A stretch of 64,000 nucleotides of DNA from Procambarus clarkii (GCF_040958095.1 NC_091230.1:8796728-8860727); one strand, 5' to 3'. Positions 23,152 through 36,015 are shown, counted from the stretch's first letter. Notes: generated by a model from the letters alone, not told the origin. Numbers and translations: made by a program.

Positions 23152-25698
23152 CTATACAGTGTACAATTGAACAGCTGAAAGGTTGCTATTCAACAGAGGC
23201 CGCAGCTCCTTTATATATAAGGATTCCATTACTCTCAAATCTGACTGGCCATTCATACAAGTATCCAGAATTTTAAAATCAGATTCCAGCAGAGAATGAT
23301 CAAACTCATAACAATGGTTTCTAATCTCCGAAAATGCTGGTTTAGACAATGGTAATCCAGTCCTAAAAGATAATCCCCAGTGCTCAGGTATCCTAATCTT
23401 AATGTTACGAATGGAACTCCCGATCTATCCAGCATTACAGCTGGAACAGTTATACATATATACGACATTTGAGCACAAGGGGGGTAGGCACTTTATCTTT
23501 AAATTTAAAATAAGAGCCTATGGTATTTGAGTTGACAAACATAAATCTAAAGTCTACTTGAGGATAACACTGCTGCAACTGTCTCCTCAAACGACTCCTT
23601 ACAGAAAAGCTAATAGTGCCATAAAATGGTAATTTAATATATTTAAGATCCCTTTCCACTGTAGTAATCCTACACGATGGATGAAACTTCTTATTTAAGA
23701 AATTCCTTATACAGGTATAAACCATATTCAAAGGATAATCATTATTTGAAAAAAATTTCATGAGAAAATTAATTTCTTGATCAAAGTTATTCCAATTAGA
23801 ACACAAAACAAAGGCCCTATTCAGTAGAGTGTTAATTGCATTTTTCTTAAAAATATCAGGAACAAAAGAATTAAAATTTAAACCTAAACCAGTAAAGGTT
23901 GGTTTCCTAAAAACATTAGTGTTGAACCCATTAAGGTTATTCACTTTTACATCAAGAAACGACAATGAATTATCAACTTCACACTCTGCAGTAAAACGTA
24001 TATTACTATGTTGTGCATTAAGATACTCTCTAAATTTTTCAATATGACATTGGTCCTTAAATAACAAAAAAGTGTCATCTACATATCTCCTGTACAAGAC
24101 TGGTTTAAAGGCCGAAGGACAATTATCAAGCCAATTTATTTCATTAAAACTCAAATAAGCATTAGCTAGTGCAGGACCTAAAGGAGACCCCATTGCTACT
24201 CCAATTTGTTTATAATATTTATTATTAAACATAAAGATGGAGTCTTTATCTGCTATTTCTAACAGCCGTCTGAATATTTTACTACAAAATCCAGACACTA
24301 AGTTAGTGTCAGCAAATAATTGATTTACACAGATGTCAATGGTTTCCAACAAAGGAATATTAGTAAAAAGTGATTCAACATCGAAACTGGCCAATATAGT
24401 TGGGAACTCAAAATTTAAAGAGGAAAGTTCTTTTACAAAATCCTGAGAATTTCTCACAGTAAGTTCATTATGCGTTAATGGTTCTAATAATGGAACCAGA
24501 AACTTGGCCAGTTTATAATTAAAAGTGCCAATCGCTGATAAAATAGGACGAATTGGTGTACCTGTTTTATGAAGTTTAGGTAACCCATATAAGATGCCTG
24601 GCTTAGAGCCAGTTGCAAGTAATTTAGTATAATCAAAAAGAGAGTCTTTCAGACTTCTTAAAACTCTATTCAGTTTATCCTCACATTTCAAAATATACGA
24701 AAATGGGTCTATATCAACCAACGTAAATTTAGAGGGGTCTTCTAACAACCTTTTTCACATACTCTAACTTGTCCAAAACCACTATACCCCTACCTTTATC
24801 TGGTCTAGTAATGCAAATACTCCTATCATTCTTTAAGCCATTAATACACTCCAATTTCCTTTTGTCAAAAGGAGGGAATGTAGATTTATATTTACCAAAG
24901 TCATTAAAGACTTCATGTGCTAAGGAGGAAACAGTACTGATGATATTGGTCCAACTATAATTTGTACCAATCCTTAGGGTACAAGTTTTCAATGTATTGC
25001 ATAACCGCTCAAAACCTAAAAAATGATTAACAAATTTAGGTTTTTCACACGTCAACCCGAAGTCTAACCCCCAGAGAGAAAAGTTCTTTCTCAATGGGAG
25101 ACAGAACTCTCTTTGAAAAATTGAAAACCACCTTATCAGGGTCCACCAAATTAAATGAAGGTATACCCAAGTTACGCAATTTCTTCCCGTGAATAAGTCT
25201 ACATTTTTCAACACTTTTATCATTGTAATTTTCATATTTACATTTTAAGGATGCAAAATCAACCAAGAAAACCAAGATCTTGAATTTCTCCAAGTTCACG
25301 TGCAATTCACTTTTCAACTTATTTACCCGCTTCTGCTTTTCAGAAATTTCAAAGTCCAACAATCTTAATAACAAAGAATTATATTCACTTGTTAACGCAA
25401 ATTTGTCGGAATAAACTTTAAACCTGAGGAATCTTGGGACCAAACGATGCGCCTTACAGGTTTGTAGAAATTCCAAATCCAAGTGAGCCTTCTTAACTGC
25501 AAAATCCACTTTTTCTATTCTTCTGTATAACGTAACTATAGGTCTTCCGTATCGTTTTAATAAAATATTTATGATCATTGTTCCTTTCGGGAATCTTAAT
25601 TTTAAGATGAATAGGAAAACCAGGGATATACTGAACAATTGTTTCAGATTCTTTACTTTAAAATGCATAACGTTTCGAATACTTATCGTATTCATCAT
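23152..25698 (-). pseudogene. PLE-B reverse transcriptase with GIY-YIG nuclease, copy 1
   Basis: Read on the minus strand in pieces: 25045-25698 (N-terminal basic region), 24729-25235, 23450-24748 and 23152-23468. The third piece holds a full RT: LYGLPKLHKTGTPIRPILS, ILASFDVESLFTNIPL with the first Asp, GVAMGSPLGPALANAYL, RRYVDDTFLLF with the Asp pair, and SFLDVKV. The last pieces carry the GIY-YIG domain (YNCSSCNAGYIGSS in copies 2 and 3; Y-to-D drift here). The frame changes at about 25230, 24740 and 23460 disable it. PLE proteins reverse transcribe element RNA at cut ends. Confidence 0.9.
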
Positions 25699-26267
25699 CA
25701 GATCTAAAAGAAAAAACAGAAATCACAATCAAATAACTGGTAAACAAAGAACTCATACTGAATATAATTGCCTATCAAAGAAAGGAAAATGCTTAAAAAA
25801 CAAAACACTTAAGCGCACCTAAAGTTATCAATACAAAACTTATTAACTGTCACATATATTAAAGCTAATTTAAAAATCCATTAAACTACAAGATGAATTT
25901 TACAACTAGTAAAACAAACCAATCTATTAAACTTACGTGAAGTGATCAGAAGTGAAACTTGATACCTAACACATAGATACTAAACACTATAACAAATATT
26001 TATATAATGACTACAAATCTACAAAAAATGTATGTAAAATACAAACAGAATAAACGACAATTATAAAGTACTAACCAAAATCTTATAAACAACTCAAATA
26101 TTAAATAAAATTAAATACCAAAAAATGTATTATATATCCTAAATAAAAGATTATATTAATGTACAATGTCAAGACTTGAAATAAGTAAGAAAGGGCAAAG
26201 ACATGGTAAACTAAACAAAATTATAATAAAATTAAACTACCAAAATGAACTATAAATCAAATTACAG
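25570..26267 (-). repeat. PLE-B pseudo-LTR, right (between copies 1 and 2)
   Basis: Shared between the 5' side of copy 1 and the 3' side of copy 2, so it links two tandem PLEs. Differences from the left repeat are scattered substitutions and small indels. Confidence 0.8.
25671..25701 (-). ncRNA. Hammerhead-like motif, PLE-B second copy
   Basis: Same core and stem II as 22538-22568; the loop is GAUAA, so the only change lies in the loop and the stem is kept. Confidence 0.5.
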
Positions 26268-26273
26268 GGTGCA

Positions 26274-27127
26274 CTATACAATGTACAATTGAACAGCTGA
26301 AAGGTTGCTATTCAACAGAGGCCGCAGCACCTTTATATATAAGGATTCCATTACTCTCAAATCTGACTGGCCATTTATACAAGTGTCCAGAATTTTAAAA
26401 TCAGATTCCAGCAGAGAATGATCAAACTCATAACAATGATTTCTTATCTCCAAAAATGCTGGTTTAGACAATGGTAATCCAGTCCTAAAAGATAATCCCC
26501 GGTGTTCAAGTATCCTAATCTTAAAGTTCCGAATGGAACTCCCGATATATCCAGCATTACAGCTGGAACAATTATACATATATACGACATTTGAGCACAA
26601 GGGGGTAGGCACTTTATCTTTAAATTTAAAATAAGAGTCTATGGTATTTGCGTTGACAAAAATAAATCTAAAGTCTACTTGAGGATAACACTGCTGCAAC
26701 AGTCTCCTCAAACGACTCCTTACAGAAAAGCTAATACTGCCATAAAATGGTAATTTAATATATTTAAGATCCCTTTCCACTGTAGTAATCCTACACGATG
26801 GGTGAAACTTCTTATTTAAGAAATTCCTTATAAAGGTATAAACCATATTCAAAGGATAACCATTATTTGAAAAAAATTTCACAAGAAAATTAATTTCTTG
26901 ATCAAAGTTATTCCAATTTGAACATAAAACAAAGGCCCTATTCAGAAGAGTGTTAATTGCATTTTTCTTAAAAATATCAGGAACAAAAGAATTAAAATTT
27001 AAACCTGAACCAGTAAAGGTTGGTTTCCTAAAAACAATAGCGTTGAACCCATTAAGGTTATTCACTTTTACATCAAGAAACGACAATGAATTATCAACTT
27101 CACACTCGGCAGTAAAACGTATATTAT
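26274..27127 (-). pseudogene. PLE-B copy 2, 3' part (RT thumb and GIY-YIG)
   Basis: 270 open codons on the minus strand begin at SFLDVKV just after the RT palm, and continue through the thumb-like region to a GIY-YIG domain (YMYNCSSCNAGYIGSS, then KIRILEHRG). Nothing upstream of the RT palm remains: the copy stops at 27127, where an inverted copy begins. Very similar to copies 1 and 3. Confidence 0.85.
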
Positions 27128-28018
27128 TTTTAGAAATTTAGAGAGTATCTTAATGCACAACATAGTAATATACGTTTTACTGCAGAGTGTGAAGTTGATA
27201 ATTCATTGTCGTTTCTTGATGTAAAAGTGAATAACCTTAATAGGTTCAACACTAATGTTTTTAGGAAACCAACCATTACTGGTTTAGGTTTAAATTTTAA
27301 TTCTTTTGTTCCTGATATTTTTAAGAAAAATGCAATTAACACTCTTCTGAATAGGGCCTTTGTTTTATGTTCTAATTGGAATAACTTTGATCAAGAAATT
27401 AATTTTCTTGTGAAATTTTTTTCAAATAATGGTTATCCTTTGAATATGGTTTATACCTTTATAAGGAATTTCTTAAATAAGAAGTTTCACCCATCGTGTA
27501 GGATTACTACAGTAGAAAGGGATCTTAAATATATTAAATTACCATTTTATGGCACTATTAGCTTTTCTGTAAGGAGTCGTTTGAGGAGACTGTTGCAGCA
27601 GTGTTATCCTCAAGTAGACTTTAGATTTATTTTTGTCAACGCAAATACCATAGGCTCTTATTTTAAATTTAAAGATAAAGTGCCTACCCCCTTGTGCTCA
27701 AATGTCGTATATATGTATAACTGCTCCAGCTGTAATGCTGGATATATCGGGAGTTCCATTCGGAACTTTAAGATTAGGATACTTGAACACCGGGGATTAT
27801 CTTTTAGGACTGGATTACCTTTGTCTAAACCAGCATTTTCGGAGATTAGAAATCATTGTTATGAGTTTGATCATTCTCTGCTGGAATCTGATTTTAAAAT
27901 TCTGGACACTTGTATGAATGGCCAGTCAGATTTGAGAGTAATGGAATCCTTATATATAAAGGAGCTGCGGCCTCAGTTGAATAGCAACCTTTCAGCTGTT
28001 CAATTGTACACTGTATAG
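27128..28018 (+). pseudogene. PLE-B copy 3, 3' part, inverted relative to copy 2
   Basis: From about 27132 the plus strand repeats the same coding segment (start SFLDVKV at 27206, GIY-YIG near 27700-27780, stop at 28016-28018). It forms a head-to-head inverted pair with copy 2, the two truncated 5' ends meeting within about 10 bp. Its 3' UTR continues to 28432, is interrupted by a LINE, and resumes at 31244. Confidence 0.85.
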
Positions 28019-28432
28019 TGCACCCTGTAATTTGATTTATAGTTCATTTTGGTAGTTTAATTTTATTATAATTTTGTTTAGTTTACCATGTCTTTGCCCT
28101 TTCTTACTTATTTCAAGTCTTGACATTGTACATTAATATAATCTTTTATTTAGGATATATAATACATTTTTTGGTATTTAATTTATTTAATATTTGAGTT
28201 TTTTATAAGATTTTGGTTAGTACTTTATAATTGTCGTTTATTCTGTTTGTATTTTACATACATTTTTTGTAGATTTGTAGTCATTATATATATATTTGTT
28301 ATAGTGTTTAGTATCTATGTGTTAGGTATCAAGTTTCACTTCTGATCACTTCACGTAAGTTTAATAGAATGGTTTGTTTTAGTAGTTATAAAATTCATCT
28401 TGTAGTTTAATGGATTTTTAAATTAGCTTTAA
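28019..28432 (+). repeat. PLE-B copy 3, 3' UTR first half
   Basis: Inverted match to 22740-23140 and 25860-26265. It breaks off after AGCTTTAA, exactly where the LINE starts. Confidence 0.8.
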
Positions 28433-31243
28433 GATTCAGATTCAGATTCAGATAGATGTTTATTCAGGTAAGGTATATACATACAAGTGATGTTACATTA
28501 ATGGATTGATATATAGATAGAGCTAGTACATACAATGCCTAAAGCCACTATTACGCAATGCGTTTCGGGCAAGAAAAACATTAATATCTAGAACTTAATG
28601 CTAATTGAGCATAAAGAATAAAAAGTGTTGAGAACAAATACAAATAAAGATAAAAAAAAGGGGGAACATGACTGAAAAAGCAGCACAAATACAATAGGTT
28701 GACAAACAGTGTTGATTAAAAAAAAGAAAATAACGGACATGGGTTGACAATAGAGGAGTGAGGTAGGTTACAGGGAATTTATTAGGTAGTGTTTAGTTTT
28801 TATCTTAAACTGGTTGAGAGAGGTACTGTCTTTAACATGGTTGGGAAGGTCATTCCACATTCTGGGCCCCTTGATTTGTAGAGCATTTCTGGTTTGATTA
28901 AGTCGTACTCTAGGAATATCAAAACTGTATTTATTTCTGGTGTGGTGCTCATGGGTTCTGTTACAACCTTCTATGAAGCTTTTGAGATCAGGATTGGCAT
29001 TACAATTTAGCGTTTTGTATATGTATAGTACACATGAGAGAATGTGCAGTGACTTAATGTCTAACATATTCAGGGATTTGAATAGGGGTACCGAGTGATG
29101 TCTGGGGCCAGAATTGGATATTGTCCTAATAGCAGCTTTGTGTTGAGTAATTAGAGGACGTAAATGATTTTGGGTAGTAGAGCCCCAAGCACAAATACCA
29201 TAGATGAGATATGGATAGATAAGGGAGTAATAGAGAGTCACCAGGGCAGGGCGTGGTACATAATATCTGATCTTAGAAAGAATGCCCACAGTTTTTGAAA
29301 CTTTTTTAGATATGTTTAGAATGTGTCCCTGGAAATTCAGCTTGTGGTCAATGAGAATGCCAAGGAATTTGCCATCTAATTTGTTAAAAATTTGGGTATT
29401 GTTTATTTTGAGATTTATTTGATTAGAGGATTTATTGCTAAACAGAATATAGAAAGTTTTGTCAATGTTAAGGGTGAGTTTGTTGGCAGTTAGCCACAGA
29501 TGGACTTTATTTAGCTCAGTATTTACTGTGGCATTTAGAGCAAGGGGATCAGGACTGGAGTAAATGAAGGTTGTGTCGTCAGCAAATAGGATTGGTTTGA
29601 GGTGTTGGGAGGCATTTGGAAGGTCATTAATGTAGATGAGAAAGAGGAGAGGGCCAAGTATGCTGCCCTGGGGAACACCAATGTTGATGGGTAGCGTGGG
29701 AGAAATTGTATTATTCACAGAAACACATTGGAGCCTGTCAGTAAGGTAGGATTTGAGGTATTGTAGGGAGTGTCCTCTGACACCATAATGATGTAATTTA
29801 AGAAGAAGGTTTTGGTGGTTGACAGTATCGAAAGCTTTACGCAGGTCCACAAATAACCCAACAGGGAACTCATTTTTATCAGGAGCTGTATGAATCGAGT
29901 TAAGCATACTAATAAGTGCATCGTTAGTGCTTTTTTTGGGCCTGAAGCCATATTGGCAAGGGCTAAGTATATTGAGTTTGGCTACATATGAGTAAAGCTG
30001 CTTATAGATTAGTTTTTCAAAAATTTTTGACAAGTTTGGCAGGATTGATATAGGTCTGTAGTTGTTAACATCTGTGAGATCACCACATTTGTGGACAGGC
30101 GTTACTCTCGCTTTTTTTAGAATATCTGGAAAGGTTTGGAGTTCAAGTGACTTGTTGAAGAGCAAAGCAATAGCAGGGGCTAAAGATCTGGAGGCTTTTT
30201 TGTAGATTAAAGTTGGTATCTCCTCAAGGGCACCAGACTTGGTTTTAAGGGAAAGGATTATCTCATTGACGTCAATGGAATTAATAGGCTTTAGGTACAG
30301 AGACTGGGGATAGTTCCCTGTCAGATAGTCCTTAATGTCAGTACTGGAAGATGGAATATCATTAGCAAGGGATGAACCAATGGAAGAGAAGAACCTATTG
30401 AACTCAATAGCAGAATCAGAGGCTGAAAGCTGACCATCGTTATTAGACAGGAGAGTCGGTTTGTTATTTAAAGACTTCTTTGATCCCAATATTTGTGAAA
30501 TTGTTCTCCATGTTTGTTTAATGTTGCTCTTTATTTGGGTAAATTTATCTTTGTAGTACTTAGTTTTGGCTCGTCTAATTATCTTAGATAGCAATAATGA
30601 GTAATTCTTTGAGAATTCTTTGGAGACAATCCCTAACCTATACTTTTTCTCAAGGTCATGTTTTTTATTAATAGATTTAAGTATTCCCTTTGTAAGCCAG
30701 GGATTGTTAAGCCTTTTGGTTGTGACTTGTTTTGTAAGCATAGGACAGTGGGTATTATAAAGGCTAAGAGTTGTTTGTAGAAAAGATTGCACTGCTAGGT
30801 TGATGTCCCCTATGTTACCTAACTCGGACTCCCAGTTGACATTATCAGCAGCCGTTATAAAATTGTTTATAGCAGTTTCATTGTGCAGCCTAAAGCTTAA
30901 CTCCCTTGTTTCTAGAGGTGGTTTGCTAATGTTAGTTAAGAGAAATGTGGGGTAATGGTCTGTAGTGCTATCGGTGATTATACCTGAAGTAAGCGGAGAG
31001 GTTATATTTGTCCAGATGTGATCTAGAGTCGTGGCAGTGCTATCAGTGATTCTAGTAGGTCTAGTGATTAAGGGTATGAGGAAGCAGGAATTCATACAGT
31101 TGAGGAAGCTAACAGCAGTAGGGTGTTCTGGCTCGCAGAGGTCAATATTAAAGTCCCCTGCGATAATTAGGTGGTTTTTGTTCAGTCTGTTATCAAGTAT
31201 TAGATTTCTAAGGTTTGAGTTGAATTCGGACACATCAGTTGTG
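28433..31243 (-). mobile_element. 5'-truncated LINE inserted in PLE-B copy 3
   Basis: Interrupts the PLE sequence between AGCTTTAA and TTAATATATGTG. The shared TTAA (28429-28432 and 31244-31247) is the likely target duplication. The minus-strand 3' end is a short (GAATCT)n tail at 28433-28455. The 5' end is lost inside the endonuclease domain. Confidence 0.85.
28768..31233 (-). CDS. LINE ORF2, endonuclease (partial) plus reverse transcriptase, open
   Basis: 821 uninterrupted codons, the longest frame in the window. The remaining endonuclease part has IIAGDFNID (about residue 25) and a TTDHYP block. RT motifs follow: NNYRPISILPNLSKIFEKL, VGLFVDLRKAFDTVNH with a catalytic Asp, NIGVPQGSILGPLLF, and ILFADDTTFIY with the Asp pair (near 550). 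The C-terminus has the IKGPRMWNDLP and FKIKTKHYLINSL blocks, which suggest an L2/CR1-type LINE. The first Met is only internal to a 5'-truncated ORF. With an intact RT but a partial endonuclease, this copy is probably young and dead on arrival. Confidence 0.85.
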   Translation of the reverse strand: MSEFNSNLRNLILDNRLNKNHLIIAGDFNIDLCEPEHPTAVSFLNCMNSCFLIPLITRPTRITDSTATTLDHIWTNITSPLTSGIITDSTTDHYPTFLLTNISKPPLETRELSFRLHNETAINNFITAADNVNWESELGNIGDINLAVQSFLQTTLSLYNTHCPMLTKQVTTKRLNNPWLTKGILKSINKKHDLEKKYRLGIVSKEFSKNYSLLLSKIIRRAKTKYYKDKFTQIKSNIKQTWRTISQILGSKKSLNNKPTLLSNNDGQLSASDSAIEFNRFFSSIGSSLANDIPSSSTDIKDYLTGNYPQSLYLKPINSIDVNEIILSLKTKSGALEEIPTLIYKKASRSLAPAIALLFNKSLELQTFPDILKKARVTPVHKCGDLTDVNNYRPISILPNLSKIFEKLIYKQLYSYVAKLNILSPCQYGFRPKKSTNDALISMLNSIHTAPDKNEFPVGLFVDLRKAFDTVNHQNLLLKLHHYGVRGHSLQYLKSYLTDRLQCVSVNNTISPTLPINIGVPQGSILGPLLFLIYINDLPNASQHLKPILFADDTTFIYSSPDPLALNATVNTELNKVHLWLTANKLTLNIDKTFYILFSNKSSNQINLKINNTQIFNKLDGKFLGILIDHKLNFQGHILNISKKVSKTVGILSKIRYYVPRPALVTLYYSLIYPYLIYGICAWGSTTQNHLRPLITQHKAAIRTISNSGPRHHSVPLFKSLNMLDIKSLHILSCVLYIYKTLNCNANPDLKSFIEGCNRTHEHHTRNKYSFDIPRVRLNQTRNALQIKGPRMWNDLPNHVKDSTSLNQFKIKTKHYLINSL

Positions 31244-31891
<648 letters not shown>

Positions 31892-31913
31892 ATATATATA
31901 TATATATATATAT
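31892..31913. repeat. Short (TA)n array
   Basis: 22 bp; the equivalent site in the duplicated block (32684-32765) is 82 bp. Confidence 0.95.
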
Positions 31914-32679
31914 GAATGAAAACTCACACCCCAGAAGTGACTCGAACCCATACTCCCAGAAGCAACGCAACTGGTAACTACAGGGCGCCTTAATCCACTT
32001 GACCATCACGGCCGTCAAAAGGAAGTGATAGCCGAAGCTATTTGAGCCACTTCCCCGACGGCAACTCGGATGGTAATCTTGGGCATAGCATTTCACCAAA
32101 TCACCTCATTCTTTGGGGCACACGTGAGGAACACAAATGCGAACAAGCCTGAATGGTCCCCAGGACTATATGCGAATGAAAACTCACACCCCAGAAGTGA
32201 CTCGAACCCATACTCCCAGAAGCAACGCAACTGGTAACTACAGGGCGCCTTAATCCACTTGACCATCACGGCCGTCAAAAGGAAGTGATAGCCGAGGCTA
32301 TTTGAGCCACTTCCCCGACGGCAACTCGGATGGTAATCTTGGGCATAGCATTTCACCAAATCACCTCATTCTTTGGGGCACACGTGAGGAACACAAATGC
32401 GAACAAGCCTGAATGGTCCCCAGGACTATATGCGAATGAAAACTCACACCCCAGAAGTGACTCGAACCCATACTCCCAGAAGCAACGCAACTGGTAACTA
32501 CAGGGCGCCTTAATCCGCTTGACCATCACGGCCGTCAAAAGGAAGTGGCTCAAATAGCCTCGGCTATCACTTCCTTTTGACGGCCGTGATGGTCAAGCGG
32601 ATTAAGGCGCCCTGTAGTTACCAGTTGCGTTGCTTCTGGGAGTATGGGTTCGAGTCACTTCTGGGGTGTGAGTTTTCAT

Positions 32680-32683
<4 letters not shown>
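31914..32683. repeat. tRNA-derived tandem repeat, 260-bp units, ending in a second head-to-head pair
   Basis: Minus-oriented units with a 260-bp period (the same start phase at 32093 and 32353), then an inversion at about 32565 and a plus unit. Each unit contains the tRNA-like part, a GCATATAGTCCTGGGGACC block, a CACGTGTGCCCCAAAG block and a GTTGCCGTCGGGG block. Confidence 0.8.

Positions 32684-32765
<82 letters not shown>
32684..32765. repeat. (TA)n array
   Basis: Lies between a plus unit and a minus unit of the tRNA-derived repeat. Confidence 0.95.
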
Positions 32766-32768
<3 letters not shown>

Positions 32769-33548
32769 TGAAAACTCACACCCCAGAAGTGACTCGAACC
32801 CATACTCCCAGAAGCAACGCAACTGGTAACTACAGGGCGCCTTAATCCACTTGACCATCACGGCCGTCAAAAGGAAGTGATAGCCGAAGCTATTTGAGCC
32901 ACTTCCCCGACGGCAACTCGGATGGTAATCTTGGGCATAGCATTTCACCAAATCACCTCATTCTTTGGGGCACACGTGAGGAACACAAATGCGAACAAGC
33001 CTGAATGGTCCCCAGGACTATATGCGAATGAAAACTCACACCCCAGAAGTGACTCGAACCCATACTCCCAGAAGCAACGCAACTGGTAACTACAGGGCGC
33101 CTTAATCCACTTGACCATCACGGCCGTCAAAAGGAAGTGATAGCCGAGGCTATTTGAGCCACTTCCCCGACGGCAACTCGGATGGTAATCTTGGGCATAG
33201 CATTTCACCAAATCACCTCATTCTTTGGGGCACACGTGAGGAACACAAATGCGAACAAGCCTGAATGGTCCCCAGGACTATATGCGAATGAAAACTCACA
33301 CCCCAGAAGTGACTCGAACCCATACTCCCAGAAGCAACGCAACTGGTAACTACAGGGCGCCTTAATCCACTTGACCATCACGGCCGTCAAAAGGAAGTGA
33401 TAGCCGAGGCTATTTGAGCCACTTCCCCGACGGCAACTCGGATGGTAATCTTGGGCATAGCATTTCACCAAATCACCTCATTCTTTGGGGCACACGTGAG
33501 GAACACAAATGCGAACAAGCCTGAATGGTCCCCAGGACTATATGCGAA
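32766..33548 (-). repeat. tRNA-derived tandem repeat, three minus units
   Basis: 260-bp period (phase markers 32945 and 33205). Units are nearly identical to each other. Ends at ATATGCGAA, where orientation flips. Confidence 0.8.
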
Positions 33549-34204
33549 AAACGGCCGTGATGGTCAAGTGGAGTAAGGCGCCCTGTAGTTACCAGTTGCG
33601 TTGCTTCTGGGAGTATGGGTTCGAGTCACTTCTGGGGTGTGAGTTTTCATTCGCATATAGTCCTGGGGACCATTCAGGCTTGTTCGCATTTGTGTTCCTC
33701 ACGTGTGCCCCAAAGAATGAGGTGATTTGGTGAAATGCTATGCCCAAGATTACCATCCGAGTTGCCGTCGGGGAAGTGGCTCAAATAGCCTCGGCTATCA
33801 CTTCCTTTTGACGGCCGTGATGGTCAAGTGGATTAAGGCGCCCTGTAGTTACCAGTTGCGTTGCTTCTGGGAGTATGGGTTCGAGTCACTTCTGGGGTGT
33901 GAGTTTTCATTTGCATATAGTCCTGGGGACTATTCAGGCTTGTTCGCATTTGTGTTCCTCACGTGTGCCCCAAAGAATGAGGTGATTTGGTGAAATGCTA
34001 TGCCCAAGATTACCATCCGAGTTGCCGTCGGGGAAGTGGCTCAAATAGCCTTGGCTATCACTTCCTTTTGACGGCCGTGATGGTCAAGTGGATTAAGGCG
34101 CCCTGTAGTTACCAGTTGCGTTGCTTCTGGGAGTATGGGTTCGAGTCACTTCTGGGGTGTGAGTTTTCATTCGCATATAGTCCTGGGGACCATTCAGGCT
34201 TGTT

Positions 34205-34207
<3 letters not shown>
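33549..34207 (+). repeat. tRNA-derived tandem repeat, plus units
   Basis: Two and a half plus units at a 260-bp period. In the unit at 33812-33897 the A box is at 33821-33831 and the B box at about 33877-33888. The last unit stops at TTGTTCGCA, the base before (TA)n. Confidence 0.8.

Positions 34208-34299
<92 letters not shown>
34208..34299. repeat. (TA)n array
   Basis: Lies between the tRNA-derived array and the tail of PLE-C copy 1. Confidence 0.95.
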
Positions 34300-34302
<3 letters not shown>

Positions 34303-34463
34303 TATATTTTGGTAGCAGTCTTTCCTGTAGACATATGTTATTAAATATGACCGAAAAAGTAAGATTAATAATTCTAACTCGAATTTTCTCAATCTTTCGT
34401 ACATTTCTTTTCACTGTTGGAGGTAAATCAAAAATCAATTCTCCAAAATTCATTTTTATTTCT

Positions 34464-34516
34464 AGTCTGACGCGACACGAGCGCGTTTCGTAAAACTTAT
34501 TACATTTTCAAAGACT
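34464..34516 (-). ncRNA. Hammerhead-like fold, PLE-C copy 1
   Basis: Minus strand: AGUCU and AGACU (stem I), UUGAAAAU core, GUAA/UUAC stem II, GAAA, CGCG/CGCG stem III, UC. Same layout as 36501-36553. Confidence 0.5.
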
Positions 34517-34756
34517 TTCGTTCACAAATACACAACTGAATAGAACTTACGCATCTCCGATTTTATATCTACATTTGAGTGAGGTGGAAGGGGTGATGTG
34601 GCATTAACACAAGACCGAACAAGATGTGGCATTAATAGGGTTTTAATTTCATCAACACAAGACAGAACAAGAAGTGGTATTAGTAGGGTATTAATTTCAT
34701 CAACACAAGACAGAACACGAAACAATGGATATTGAATAGAAGTGTTTGTAGAAAGC

Positions 34757-36015
34757 CTATTGGTCCATATTTCTTGATGCTTCTATATTGGAGCGGAGTC
34801 TTGAGCTGGGTAGAATATAGTTGTGCAATAATTGGCTGTTGATTGCTGGTGTTGAATTCTTGATGTGTAGTGCCTCGCAAACGTCAAGCCGCCTGCTATC
34901 GCTGTATCTATCGATGATTTCTGTGTTGTTTACTAGGATTTCTCTGGCGATGGTTTGGTTGTGGGAAGAGATTATATGTTCCTTAATGGAGCCCTGTTGC
35001 TTATGCATCGTTAAACGCCTAGAAAGAGATGTTGTTGTCTTGCCTATATACTGGGTTTTTTGGAGCTTACAGTCCCCAAGAGGGCATTTGAAGGCATAGA
35101 CGACGTTAGTCTCTTTTAAAGCGTTCTGTTTTGTGTCTGGAGAGTTTCTCATGAGTAGGCTGGCCGTTTTTCTGGTTTTATAGTAAATCGTCAGTTGTAT
35201 CCTCTGATTTTTGTCTGTAGGGATAACGTTTCTATTAACAATATCTTTCAGGACCCTTTCCTCCGTTTTATGAGCTGTGGAAAAGAAGTTCCTGTAAAAT
35301 AGTCTAATAGGGGGTATAGGTGTTGTGTTAGTTGTCTCTTCAGAGGTTGCATGGCTTTTCACTTTCCTTCTTATGATGTCTTCGACGAAACCATTGGAGA
35401 AGCCGTTATTGACTAGGACCTGCCTTACCCTACAGAGTTCTTCGTCGACTTGCTTCCATTCTGAGCTGTGGCTGAGAGCACGGTCGACATATGCGTTAAC
35501 AACACTCCTCTTGTACCTGTCTGGGCAGTCGCTGTTGGCATTTATGCACATTCCTATGTTTGTTTCCTTAGTGTAGACTGCAGTGTGGAAACCTCCGCCC
35601 TTTTCCATGACTGTTACATCTAGAAAGGGCAGCTTCCCATCCTTTTCCATCTCGTAAGTGAAACGCAGCACGGAACTCTGCTCAAATGCCTCCTTCAGCT
35701 CCTGCAGATGTCTGACATCAGGTACTTGTGTAAAAATGTCGTCAACATACCTGCAGTATATGGCCGGTTATAAGTTCATGTCGACTAAGACGTTTTGCTC
35801 GATGGTACCCATGTAGAAGTTTGCAAACAGGACACCTAGGGGAGAACCCATGGCGACCCCATCTACTTGCTTATACATGTGCCCATCCGGGCTCAAGAAG
35901 GGTGCCTCTTTAGTTCAAGCTTGGAGTAGTTTCCTCAGAATATTTTCTGGTATGTCAAGAGGAGTACAGGCTGGATCACGATACACTCTGTCGGCTATCA
36001 TTCCGATTGTCTTGA
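34757..36015 (-). pseudogene. PLE-C RT (C-terminal half) with GIY-YIG nuclease, copy 1
   Basis: From 36015 leftward: an RT palm piece with GVAMGSPLGVLFANFYM, an in-frame stop near 35770, YCRYVDDIF, then 304 open codons (34757-35671) from LRFTYEMEKDGKLPFLDVTV through the thumb-like region to NVVYAFKCPLGDCK and QYIGKTTTSLSRRL, the GIY-YIG domain with its Cys pair. The N-terminal RT fingers are missing. Close to copies 4-6. Confidence 0.85.

Larger units (their letters stand above)
22438..26272 (-). mobile_element. PLE family B, copy 1 with direct terminal repeats
   Basis: A degenerate ORF (23152-25698) lies between two direct repeats of about 700 bp (22438-23143 and 25570-26267). The right-hand repeat is also the 3' region of a second copy further right. 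This head-to-tail arrangement with pseudo-LTRs is typical of PLEs. Confidence 0.8.

Noticed and set aside
33812..33897. Functional tRNA gene
   Set aside because: The B box is good, but the acceptor and anticodon stems do not pair convincingly and there is no T-run terminator; better seen as a SINE-like derivative.
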